This document shows positions 25,335-33,636 of a stretch of 64,000 nt of DNA, piece by piece. This DNA comes from Shimazuella soli. Lineage in GTDB: Bacteria; Bacillota; Bacilli; Thermoactinomycetales; Thermoactinomycetaceae. The DNA lies in the NCBI RefSeq assembly GCF_022511585.1, contig NZ_JAKWBN010000009.1, positions 30,666 to 94,665 of the forward strand, read 5' to 3'. The notes below the pieces were generated by a model. It was not told the origin of the DNA and did no database searches. It saw nothing but the letters and a program-made list of their open reading frames with translations. The position numbers and the translations under genes were made by a program. Positions within the stretch are counted from its first letter, which is position 1. Each line of letters starts with the position of its first letter.

Positions 25335-27122
25335 GTGAGACAGTACACATCAGAAGAAATAAGAAGCAAGTACCTTGACTTTTTTAAAAGCAAAAATCAT
25401 CAGGTGATTCCCAATGCTTCCGTAATTCCGGAAAATGATCCAACTTCTTTATTCACAACTGCTGGTATGCAGCCTTTGGTTCCCTATTTGTTAGGTGAGC
25501 CACATCCACAAGGTAAACGAGTTGTTAATGTACAGAGATGTATACGAACAGGTGATATCGAAGAAATTGGTGATGATACACACTGTACCTTTTTTGAGAT
25601 GTTAGGAAATTGGTCTTTAGGTGATTATTTTAAGAAAGAATCCATCAGATGGAGCTGGGAGTTTTTGACTTCAGAAGAATGGCTACATATACCTAAAGAA
25701 AGACTGTTTTTTACTGTGTTTGCTGGTGATCAAGATGTACAGAGAGACGAAGAATCATACTCTTTGTGGCTGGATTTAGGTGTAGATGCGGAGCATATTT
25801 CCTTTCAATCTAAAGAGCATAATTGGTGGGGACCAGTAGGTTCAACAGGTCCTTGCGGTCCAGATACAGAAATTTTTATTGATACAGGAAAAGAAAAATG
25901 CTCAGAATCATGTGATCCATCTTGTGACTGTGGGAAGTATCTAGAAATTTGGAACAATGTCTTTATGGAATATTATAAAAATGATAAAGGGGAATTTACT
26001 CCACTATCACAAAAGAATGTTGATACTGGAATGGGATTGGAAAGAGTATTAGTTGCTTTAAATGGGGGTACAGTGTATAACACGGATCTATTTGAAGAGA
26101 TTCTCAAGAAAATACACGAACTTTCTGATCAAAAAGATGTAAAACCTACTGAATCTAAAGATTTTAGAATTATTGCTGATCATATTAGAACAGCTACTTT
26201 CATATTAGGAGATCCGAAGGGAATAACTCCTTCAAACGTTGATCAAGGGTATGTTCTAAGAAGGTTGATTAGAAGAGCCATTCGATACTCGAAGTTGCTG
26301 AATATCGAAGAAGGTGGCATAGCTCAAATCAGTCAAGCTGTTATAGAGAAATACAGTAGCGTATATCCTGAACTGAATGAAAATAGGGATAAAATCATTC
26401 AAGAATTGAATTTAGAAGAACAAAAATTTGGGAAAACCATTCGTCAAGGACTAAAGGAATTTGAGAAAGTAATTAAAAGATTAGATGAAAAAACGACTGT
26501 GATTGATGGTGCCAGTGCTTTTAAATTGTATGATACTTATGGTTTTCCAATTGAGTTAACTCAGGAATTAGCTACAGAGAAAGGTTTTACAGTTGATATT
26601 AATGAATATCAAGAACGATTTGAAGAACATCGTAAAAAATCACAAAAAGGTGCAGAACAAAAGTTTAAAGGTGGACTAGCAGATCACACAGAAGAAACAA
26701 CTCGACTTCATACAGCTACTCACCTGCTGCATGAGGCATTAAGAAGAGTTTTGGGTGATTCTGTTGAGCAAAGAGGAAGTAATATTACATCTAAAAGATT
26801 AAGATTTGATTTTTCTTTTGGTCGTAAACTTCTTCCTGAAGAGATTTCAGAGGTGGAAACGATTGTTAATCAAGCTATTAAAGATGATCTAACTGTTGTC
26901 AATCAAGAGATGACTTTAGAGGAAGCAAAGCAACAAGGAGCAATTGGATTATTTGAATCAAAGTATGGTGAAATTGTAAAAGTATATTCTATTGGAGAAT
27001 TCTCCAAAGAGGTTTGTGGTGGTCCACATGTTAAGCATACTGGTGAGTTAGGTACATTTAAAATTACGAAAGAAGAAAGCTCATCTAGTGGGGTAAGAAG
27101 AATTAAAGCTGTTCTCAAATAA
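25335..27122 (+). CDS. Short second alanyl-tRNA synthetase (no C-Ala domain)
   Basis: A 595-residue AlaRS-like protein, against about 875 for the full family. It keeps the class II core (LFTTAGMQPLVPY, CIRTGDIEEIGDDTHCTFFE, MGLERVLVAL), the tRNA-recognition region and the editing domain with both zinc-binding motifs (HTATH near 458 and CGGPH near 567). It ends at SGVRRIKAVLK, exactly where the oligomerisation/C-Ala part would begin. GTG start behind GAGGTG. Normal Bacillales have one alaS elsewhere, so this copy may give self-resistance to a product that hits AlaRS, or may supply Ala-tRNA for biosynthesis. Both are inference. Confidence 0.85.
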   Translation: MRQYTSEEIRSKYLDFFKSKNHQVIPNASVIPENDPTSLFTTAGMQPLVPYLLGEPHPQGKRVVNVQRCIRTGDIEEIGDDTHCTFFEMLGNWSLGDYFKKESIRWSWEFLTSEEWLHIPKERLFFTVFAGDQDVQRDEESYSLWLDLGVDAEHISFQSKEHNWWGPVGSTGPCGPDTEIFIDTGKEKCSESCDPSCDCGKYLEIWNNVFMEYYKNDKGEFTPLSQKNVDTGMGLERVLVALNGGTVYNTDLFEEILKKIHELSDQKDVKPTESKDFRIIADHIRTATFILGDPKGITPSNVDQGYVLRRLIRRAIRYSKLLNIEEGGIAQISQAVIEKYSSVYPELNENRDKIIQELNLEEQKFGKTIRQGLKEFEKVIKRLDEKTTVIDGASAFKLYDTYGFPIELTQELATEKGFTVDINEYQERFEEHRKKSQKGAEQKFKGGLADHTEETTRLHTATHLLHEALRRVLGDSVEQRGSNITSKRLRFDFSFGRKLLPEEISEVETIVNQAIKDDLTVVNQEMTLEEAKQQGAIGLFESKYGEIVKVYSIGEFSKEVCGGPHVKHTGELGTFKITKEESSSSGVRRIKAVLK

Positions 27123-27170
27123 TATAAAAGAGAAGCAAATTCTTTTATATTGAGAATTGGAAAATTATGA

Positions 27171-27209
27171 GTGAGTCTTGCTGTGTTAGAAGCAAGATTC
27201 ACTTTTTTT
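27171..27209 (+). terminator. Rho-independent terminator after AlaRS-like gene
   Basis: GTGAGTCTTGCT (27171-27182) pairs with AGCAAGATTCAC (27191-27202) with one wobble, followed by seven T residues. It closes the isonitrile-AlaRS block. Confidence 0.88.
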
Positions 27210-27336
27210 ATTCATAAGAGTCAAAAAAAGAGTATATTACTTTTTAAAAAGAGGATAATTATCATTTTTTGTAAAATTATATATAATAACTGATTTGAGA
27301 AATTGCACTATACAAGAAATAAGAGTTGATTTAAAG

Positions 27337-28041
27337 ATGAAAATGGATGCAATGGAAGCTGCGAAAAAGTTTATATCTGAAAATTATCCAGATTGTAGGG
27401 TTGCAATATTAGCAGGGAGTGTTGTACGCGGAGAAGAAACGGATCAATCGGATTTGGATATTGTTATTATTGATGATTCGATTATCTCACCCTATCGTGA
27501 ATCGGTGATTGCTTATCAATGGATGATAGAGACTTTTGTAAATACATCTGAATCGTATCGAGATTTTTTTGAAAAAGACTCTAAAAGAGGACGTCCTTCT
27601 TTGCCGCAAATGTGTGTAGAGGGAATTGTTTTTCAAGATGATGGATTGGCGAAAAGAATAAAAGTTGAAGCAGAAAAACTTCTTATGCAAGGACCTGAAC
27701 CTTGGACAAGGAAAGATATTGATGTAAAAAGATATATGATTACGGATCTGTTATTTGATTTGGAAGGATCAACAAATGAAAAAGAAGATCTGTTTATTGT
27801 AAGTAGTTTATCTATTGAAGTTCATGAATTTATCTTAAGAACGAACCGGCAATGGGTCGGGAATTCTAAGTGGATTGTTCGAGCATTACGCAATTATAGT
27901 CCAGAGTTATGTGAAGAGTTTGTAAAGGTGTATGCATCTTTTTATAAAAATGGCGACAAACAATCTTTTATTGAGTTTGTTGATCGAATGTTAAAGCCAT
28001 ACGGAGGGAGGCTTTTTCAAGGGTTTTCAATTGGAAAGTGA
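27337..28041 (+). CDS. Nucleotidyltransferase-domain protein
   Basis: A protein of about 234 residues with the Pol-beta-type active site LAGSVVRGEETDQSDLDIVI (G-S followed by DxD). The C-terminal 120 residues are helical, ending KPYGGRLFQGFSIGK. It resembles stand-alone Bacillus nucleotidyltransferases of unknown substrate. ATG 27337 is chosen because homologous proteins begin with MDAMEAAKKFI-like sequence. A TTG at 27295 would add 14 residues. Neither has a strong RBS. HisJ follows 21 bases later. Confidence 0.72.
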   Translation: MKMDAMEAAKKFISENYPDCRVAILAGSVVRGEETDQSDLDIVIIDDSIISPYRESVIAYQWMIETFVNTSESYRDFFEKDSKRGRPSLPQMCVEGIVFQDDGLAKRIKVEAEKLLMQGPEPWTRKDIDVKRYMITDLLFDLEGSTNEKEDLFIVSSLSIEVHEFILRTNRQWVGNSKWIVRALRNYSPELCEEFVKVYASFYKNGDKQSFIEFVDRMLKPYGGRLFQGFSIGK

Positions 28042-28062
28042 AATAATATTGGAGGAATGAAG

Positions 28063-28884
28063 ATGAAAATAGACGGGCATACCCATACTCACTTCTGCCC
28101 ACATGGTTCTGGAGAAGAGACGGCAAAGTTTATTGAAAAAGCAATTGAACTAGGATTTGATCGATATGTTTTAACGGAACACGCCCCATTACCTCGTTCT
28201 TTCTCCGAAGCTTTGCCATATGAGAAAGAATTGGTTCAATATTTTACTATGGAAGAAACAGAGCTTGACGACTATATAAAAGAAATGCATATGTTAAAAC
28301 AAAAATACAAAGATCAAATAGAGATACGAGTAGGGTTTGAACTCGATTATTTACCGGAATACATCGATTGGACGCGAAATTTACTCCGAGAGTATCAGGG
28401 TTATATAGAAGAAACAGTCCTATCTGTACATTTTCTCAAAGGAGTAGGTGGATGGCGCTGTATAGATCATACTCCTGAGGAATTGAAAGAAAATATTGTT
28501 TTACACTATGGGGATTTTCAATCCGTACAAAAGGTTTACTATGAAACAGTCAAAGAAGCTATCCTTCAGTTCCAACCTTCCCGAATAGGTCACCTCTCTT
28601 TGTGTCAAAAATTTCAACACTATATCCAAGGTCGAACTTCCGTTACAGAAGAAACAGAGAAAGAGATACAAGGGATTTTATTATTGTTAAAACAGAAAGA
28701 CATAGCTCTGGATTTTAATACAGCTGGATTTGATAAGAAATACTGTTTGGAACCTTATCCATCAGAGTGGATTGTAAGGAAAGCTCAAGAGCTAGGAATT
28801 CCTCTTGTTTTTGGTTCCGATGCACATGCTGTAAAAGAGGTAGGACGGCATTATAACCGATATGAATCTATTTTTGGCTTTTAA
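28063..28884 (+). CDS. hisJ: PHP-family histidinol-phosphatase (HisJ-like)
   Basis: A 273-residue PHP metallophosphatase. It has the metal-binding motifs DGHTHTHFCPHG (residues 4-15), LTEHAPLP, GFELDYLP, SVHFL and GSDAHAVKEVG. This set and length match HisJ, which hydrolyses histidinol phosphate in histidine synthesis. ATG 28063 is seven bases from GGAGG, whereas the ATG at 28057 is too close. No other his gene is nearby, so a related PHP phosphatase acting on another phosphate ester is possible. Confidence 0.82.
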   Translation: MKIDGHTHTHFCPHGSGEETAKFIEKAIELGFDRYVLTEHAPLPRSFSEALPYEKELVQYFTMEETELDDYIKEMHMLKQKYKDQIEIRVGFELDYLPEYIDWTRNLLREYQGYIEETVLSVHFLKGVGGWRCIDHTPEELKENIVLHYGDFQSVQKVYYETVKEAILQFQPSRIGHLSLCQKFQHYIQGRTSVTEETEKEIQGILLLLKQKDIALDFNTAGFDKKYCLEPYPSEWIVRKAQELGIPLVFGSDAHAVKEVGRHYNRYESIFGF

Positions 28885-28948
28885 CTTTAAGTGATTACAA
28901 ATATCACTATTACCATAAAACCTTATTCAATAATAGGAAGCAGGTGTT

Positions 28949-29620
28949 ATGTGTATGTCCGAAAAACCAGAAGAAATGTCTAAGTTTTTCGACGATCGTG
29001 CAACAGGATACGATGAACATATGCATGGAATGTTTCAAGACTTTGACTCATTTTATAAGAAAATTTCTAAACCTATCATAGTAACCGAAAAACCCGTAAA
29101 GGTACTCGATCTTGGATGTGGGACTGGGAATCAATTAAAAGGCATCTTTCAAAAACTCCCAAATGCTCGAGTAACAGCAATTGATCTTTCAGAAGAGATG
29201 TTAGGGAAACTAAAAGAGAAATATCCATCTTATTTAAAGCAAATAGAGATCGTGCAAGGTTCTTATTTAACTCTCCCATTTTCTGCTTGTTTCTATGATT
29301 ATGTTGTCTCTGTTTACAGTCTCCATCACTTCACGAAAGATGTAAAGCGTACTTTATATGAGAAAATCAAAAAATCTCTCAAACCAGAAGGGATGTATAT
29401 CGAGGGAGATTGCGTAGTTTCTGCAGACATGGAGGCACAGCTTTTGGCAAACTATCAACAATTGGTAACGAAAGAATTGTCCAACGACTTGTATCATGTT
29501 GACATTCCTTGTTCCTTGCAAACTCAAATTAATTTACTTCAAGATGCTGGATTTTCAAAAGTGGATGTAATTTATCATGATGAAGACGAAGAAGCAGCTA
29601 TTATCGTTGCACAAGTATAA
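28949..29620 (+). CDS. SAM-dependent methyltransferase
   Basis: A 223-residue class I methyltransferase with VKVLDLGCGTGNQLKGI (about residue 48), VTAIDLSEEMLGKLK and VVSVYSLHHFTKDVK. The start is ATG 28949 or 28955 behind AGGTG. Its last 110 bases and the next gene are duplicated at 60.9-62.1 kb, where this gene survives only as a fragment. The acceptor is unknown. Confidence 0.8.
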   Translation: MCMSEKPEEMSKFFDDRATGYDEHMHGMFQDFDSFYKKISKPIIVTEKPVKVLDLGCGTGNQLKGIFQKLPNARVTAIDLSEEMLGKLKEKYPSYLKQIEIVQGSYLTLPFSACFYDYVVSVYSLHHFTKDVKRTLYEKIKKSLKPEGMYIEGDCVVSADMEAQLLANYQQLVTKELSNDLYHVDIPCSLQTQINLLQDAGFSKVDVIYHDEDEEAAIIVAQV

Positions 29621-29663
29621 ATAAAGATAGGTTTACAATAAAAATAGGAAGGGTTGCTTGATC

Positions 29664-30644
29664 ATGTTAATCCCTAAAAAAATTCAAGCAGGAGATCATA
29701 TTCGAGTTGTTTCACCATCCAAAAGCTTTTCTATTTTATCAAAAGAAACAGTAGATATCGCTCTGCAAAGATTAAGTAAACTAGGATTTACCGTATCGAT
29801 ATCACAACATGCATCTGTAATGGATGATTTTGGTTCCTCTTCTATTGAGGAAAGAATTGAGGATCTCCATGATGCTTTTGCTGATGAGAGTGTGGATAAC
29901 ATACTTACTACAATTGGAGGACATAACTGTAATCAATTATTAAAATATCTTGATTATAACCTGATCAAACAAAATCCAAAGGTACTTGTAGGATACTCAG
30001 ATATCACTGCTCTCGCCAATGCGATTTATACTAAAACAGGTCTTGTTACGTATTCTGGTCCACATTTTTCTACGTTTGGAATGAAAAAAGGAATGGATTA
30101 TACTATCGATTATTTTCGACAGTGCCTCATGATGGAAGATTCATTTACCGTAAATCCATCAACACATTGGAGTGATGACGAATGGTACTTGGATCAAGAA
30201 AATAGAATCTTTCATGAGAATAGAGGTTGGAGTGTTATTCAAGAAGGAGAAGCAGAAGGAGTGAGTATAGGTGGAAATTTATGCACCCTAAACCTACTTC
30301 AAGGAACGGAATATATGCCATCTCTGGAGGACAGTATTCTTTTTATAGAAGACGATTATCTAACCTTTCCAGAAAATTTTGATCGAGATCTCCAATCTCT
30401 TATCCATCAATCGGCTTTCGAAGGTGTAAAAGGCATTCTTATTGGTAGATTTCAACGTAAAAGCGGGGTAACGGATGACCTTTTGAAAAAGATAATAGCT
30501 TCTAAGAAAGAGCTGAGGGGATTACCTATACTTGCAAATGTGGATTTTGGTCATACTAGTCCTATGTTTACTTTTCCCATTGGTGGGAGAGTGAAAATGG
30601 AAGCGAGCAAGGGGAAATCAAGTCTTGTCATTCAACAACACTAG
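29664..30644 (+). CDS. S66-family LD-carboxypeptidase/MccF-like peptidase, copy 1
   Basis: A 326-residue serine peptidase of family S66. The nucleophile serine is in LVGYSDITALANAI (about residue 112), preceded by ILTTIGGHNCNQLL. The Glu/His pair is suggested by LFIEDDYLTFPENFD and VDFGHTSPMFTFPIG. The family includes murein LD-carboxypeptidase and MccF, which inactivates microcin C-like aminoacyl nucleotides. ATG 29664 lies ten bases after AGGAAGGG, and an upstream TTG is too close. A near-identical second copy is at 61067. MccF-type self-immunity is possible but not shown. Confidence 0.82.
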   Translation: MLIPKKIQAGDHIRVVSPSKSFSILSKETVDIALQRLSKLGFTVSISQHASVMDDFGSSSIEERIEDLHDAFADESVDNILTTIGGHNCNQLLKYLDYNLIKQNPKVLVGYSDITALANAIYTKTGLVTYSGPHFSTFGMKKGMDYTIDYFRQCLMMEDSFTVNPSTHWSDDEWYLDQENRIFHENRGWSVIQEGEAEGVSIGGNLCTLNLLQGTEYMPSLEDSILFIEDDYLTFPENFDRDLQSLIHQSAFEGVKGILIGRFQRKSGVTDDLLKKIIASKKELRGLPILANVDFGHTSPMFTFPIGGRVKMEASKGKSSLVIQQH

Positions 30645-31184
30645 GTTACTAGAGCAAAGTGAGACTAATAGAGCTATTCAACACGTCTATTTTTGATATA
30701 ATCAAATTAATGCTTTTAGTAGAAATACAGTGAGCACAACCGATTTTCGGGAGTTTAAAAATTTAATATGGTCATGATCTTATCGAGATGTGAGGAATTA
30801 TTATCTACTCTGAGAGTTCAGTGACATCTCAAAATAAAAAAACAACGATGTAAAAGAGTTAGTGCACTATATGATTGGATAAGTGCATTAACTCTTTTAC
30901 ATTTATTACCCATGATCATTGTCGCTATATGCTTGAGTTTCGTTCCCTAAGATAATTTCTCGAAGCTAACGAGACAGTATATAGAAAAATGGCTTGTACT
31001 CACATCTGTTGAGAGGAAATTTTAAAATCAACTTTACAATCTATACTTCATTTTGAATCCTATCACCCGAAAGTATTTAACATTCAACTCTTTATAATTA
31101 ATGATATAATAATTGCGATATGTTAGAATAGATTCTGTTTTCGAACTCCTTATCTAAAGATTGTAAGTTGTAAGGTGGGCTTTA
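30645..31184. other. Gap with long hairpin and DISARM promoter region
   Basis: No gene seen. A 21-bp inverted repeat at 30848-30902 (listed separately) ends the upstream transcript. GATATAATAAT near 31103-31113 can be the -10 box for the DISARM operon, and AAGGTGGG just before 31185 is its RBS. Confidence 0.5.
30848..30905. terminator. Long hairpin, probable terminator
   Basis: Left arm 30848-30868 pairs with right arm 30882-30902 over 21 bp with one wobble or mismatch. The T-run after it is short, so it may act in both directions or be a small mobile repeat. Confidence 0.6.
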
Positions 31185-33635
31185 ATGAGTACAAAAAAAA
31201 ACTTCTTTGATAGATTTCAAAAAAAGCTAATAATAGATGATGCATACAAATCAATAGATCCTTTGATAATAAAAATCAGTAGGTTTATCTATCAAGCATT
31301 TCAAAAGGAAAATCAGAGGTTAATTTTTCTCGTGCCCCCACAGGTAAAAGAATTGATTCAATACAGTTCTTTGATAGCACAGTGGGCACAGAAAAGAAAA
31401 TTAAATCGAAAAGTATCACTGGAGAACCTATCATTTCCAATTGATCAGAAACTTTTATTAAATGAATTTGTTGTATCATTTGAGGGGAAAGAGTTAGAGG
31501 GAAATCAGATTATAGTAAAAACCAAGAGCGGAAGGAACAATTACCTAAAACATTATATACCGTTCGAAAAAATCTACCGATTATGGCCAGTTGATACTGA
31601 ACGTCCTTTAAGTCGACATAGTCGGATCAGTAGATCAATCCGAAATATTCATCAGGCTGTGCCTAATCAATCTTTCTCTAATCAAAAAATCTTAATGGTA
31701 ACACAGCTTAGGCAATTACCGGAAATTGGAAACAAAATAAGACTCCAAAGGAAACAATGGGTTCAAGATGTTATTGCGGGAAAGATAGATGTTAATGGAG
31801 AACTAGTCTCTCTAGATTCTATGTTTAGGTTTCAAGAGACACCTCATTGTGTCTTTGCATCGGATATCTATAGACTCATCAGTTTCTTGGAAGATCAATC
31901 AGAAGAGATCCAAGGGGTTATTCTCGATGGAGCACAACATCTTCAAAGTATGCAATTAGTAGATGAGTATCTTTTAGACAAAAATATAAATACAGTGGTG
32001 TTTTTGGAACAATCCCATCGAGATATTTTAAAGCAACTGAAAAATCGTGACTTCAGAATCTACAACACTCACACATTCCCAGAAGCAAACCAACTATCGA
32101 ACCACTGGCAGTTTTCCCTAAAATACGGTGCTTTTCGAGAACAAGTAATGAGTAATCATTTCCTAGATTGGCAAGAAATATCTCAACTCTCTCGGGTTTG
32201 TTTTCAATTTACTAAAGAAAACATGAGAATATCCGAGCCGATCCAAATTCTTTTTCAAGAATTATTTTTCTCTGTGCTTAAATTATCGAGATTAGCTAGG
32301 ATAGTTTCGTCTGAGGAACATGAGAAACAACTAGATTTAGCCAGAAATTGGTTGGAACGTATTACTAAATTAAAGCCTTGGTTTGATCCTGTCACCTATC
32401 AACATTTTCAAAATCTCTTACGAACACATATTCATGTTCTAGAAAATCAACCGGAAATTATACCAAAAGTTGCTGTACTAAAACAAATTTTAGAAAAAGA
32501 TTTTTCTCATAAGATCCTTCTTCTTACAACTAACAAAGAAGAAGCAAACAAACTTCAATATTTTTGGAGAGAACTAGGGTATTATCAACTCGAAGCTAAG
32601 ACGGTCAAGCAAAGTCTAAACAGTTCTACTATTTATGATCGCATCATTTTTGTAGGATGGATTGGGCAAAAATCTATACGTCATGTACTTCATTCTTCTA
32701 ATAGCAAACAATATCACTTTCTTCTTTATGAGCACGAAAGAGAATGGTATCAAAATTTTAATGCTAAATGGCAAGTAGAACGAAATAGACTTCTTGGGAA
32801 TGTTTCTTCTACAGTAATAGAGACTAATAGTAAAAATACATTGGTAGATCCTTATAAGTTAGAGACAAATTTTATCCTTCAAAAATACAAAAGAAATAAA
32901 GCATTAATACCTTCCAAACAAACTTCATTATCAATACGGAATACTGTTGCATTAATAGAGTTCCAAGATCCTTGTTTTGGATTTTTCGACAATCAATATG
33001 ATTTCCTTGTACTAGAATCAAACGACAATCAAATTTTTAAAGAGTCTAAAATTTTTAAACTAGAAGAATTACAGGAAGGAGATTTTCTACTGTTTTTTCG
33101 ACCTTTGTCTGATTATCTTAAACAGTTTGTCGTTGATAATCTCAAAAGACAGGGAGAAGATCATCTTGTAGATATGGCAAAACTTTGGAGGGATGCCCTT
33201 TTACAGAAATATGAGGAGTACCGAGGAGACCTAAGTCGGCTATATAATCTTCTAGTAAGACATGGATGCACACGGAAAAATGCAACTATTCGTAATTGGG
33301 TTAAAACCGATATGATTGGTCCTAATGATCCACGGGATCTAGAGATTATTGCGGAAGCAACTAATTATGATCCATTATTGGAGAATTTGGATGAAGTAAA
33401 AGAAGCTATTCATCAGATTCGTTCGGCTCATCTTCAAGCAGGTGCAGCAATTCAAAAGAATATTATAGGTGAACTAAATCAAGGTCTTAGTCAAATGCAA
33501 TGGTCTCCAGATCAATCAGTACCAATTTTTATCGAGAATTACGAAGTCGAGCTTGTCCAAATACACCGGATTTTGCCACTTCAAGATAAGTTTCGAGCAA
33601 AATTAGTAAATCAGTTACAAAGGTGGGAGCAGTAA
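31185..33635 (+). CDS. drmE: DISARM protein DrmE
   Basis: An 816-residue protein, the size of DrmE, the core component of class 2 DISARM with no classical domain name. The N-terminal third resembles a degenerate SF1 helicase lobe: LIFLVPPQVKELIQY, then GVILDGAQHLQS, which sits where helicases have DEAQ, while no Walker A is visible. The C-terminus is helical (ATIRNWVKTDMIGP, winged-helix-like). ATG with AAGGTGGG six bases ahead. It is followed directly by the NERD-helicase and then drmA, drmB and drmMII. The name relies on length and context, not on a motif. Confidence 0.7.
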   Translation: MSTKKNFFDRFQKKLIIDDAYKSIDPLIIKISRFIYQAFQKENQRLIFLVPPQVKELIQYSSLIAQWAQKRKLNRKVSLENLSFPIDQKLLLNEFVVSFEGKELEGNQIIVKTKSGRNNYLKHYIPFEKIYRLWPVDTERPLSRHSRISRSIRNIHQAVPNQSFSNQKILMVTQLRQLPEIGNKIRLQRKQWVQDVIAGKIDVNGELVSLDSMFRFQETPHCVFASDIYRLISFLEDQSEEIQGVILDGAQHLQSMQLVDEYLLDKNINTVVFLEQSHRDILKQLKNRDFRIYNTHTFPEANQLSNHWQFSLKYGAFREQVMSNHFLDWQEISQLSRVCFQFTKENMRISEPIQILFQELFFSVLKLSRLARIVSSEEHEKQLDLARNWLERITKLKPWFDPVTYQHFQNLLRTHIHVLENQPEIIPKVAVLKQILEKDFSHKILLLTTNKEEANKLQYFWRELGYYQLEAKTVKQSLNSSTIYDRIIFVGWIGQKSIRHVLHSSNSKQYHFLLYEHEREWYQNFNAKWQVERNRLLGNVSSTVIETNSKNTLVDPYKLETNFILQKYKRNKALIPSKQTSLSIRNTVALIEFQDPCFGFFDNQYDFLVLESNDNQIFKESKIFKLEELQEGDFLLFFRPLSDYLKQFVVDNLKRQGEDHLVDMAKLWRDALLQKYEEYRGDLSRLYNLLVRHGCTRKNATIRNWVKTDMIGPNDPRDLEIIAEATNYDPLLENLDEVKEAIHQIRSAHLQAGAAIQKNIIGELNQGLSQMQWSPDQSVPIFIENYEVELVQIHRILPLQDKFRAKLVNQLQRWEQ

Positions 33636-33636
33636 T

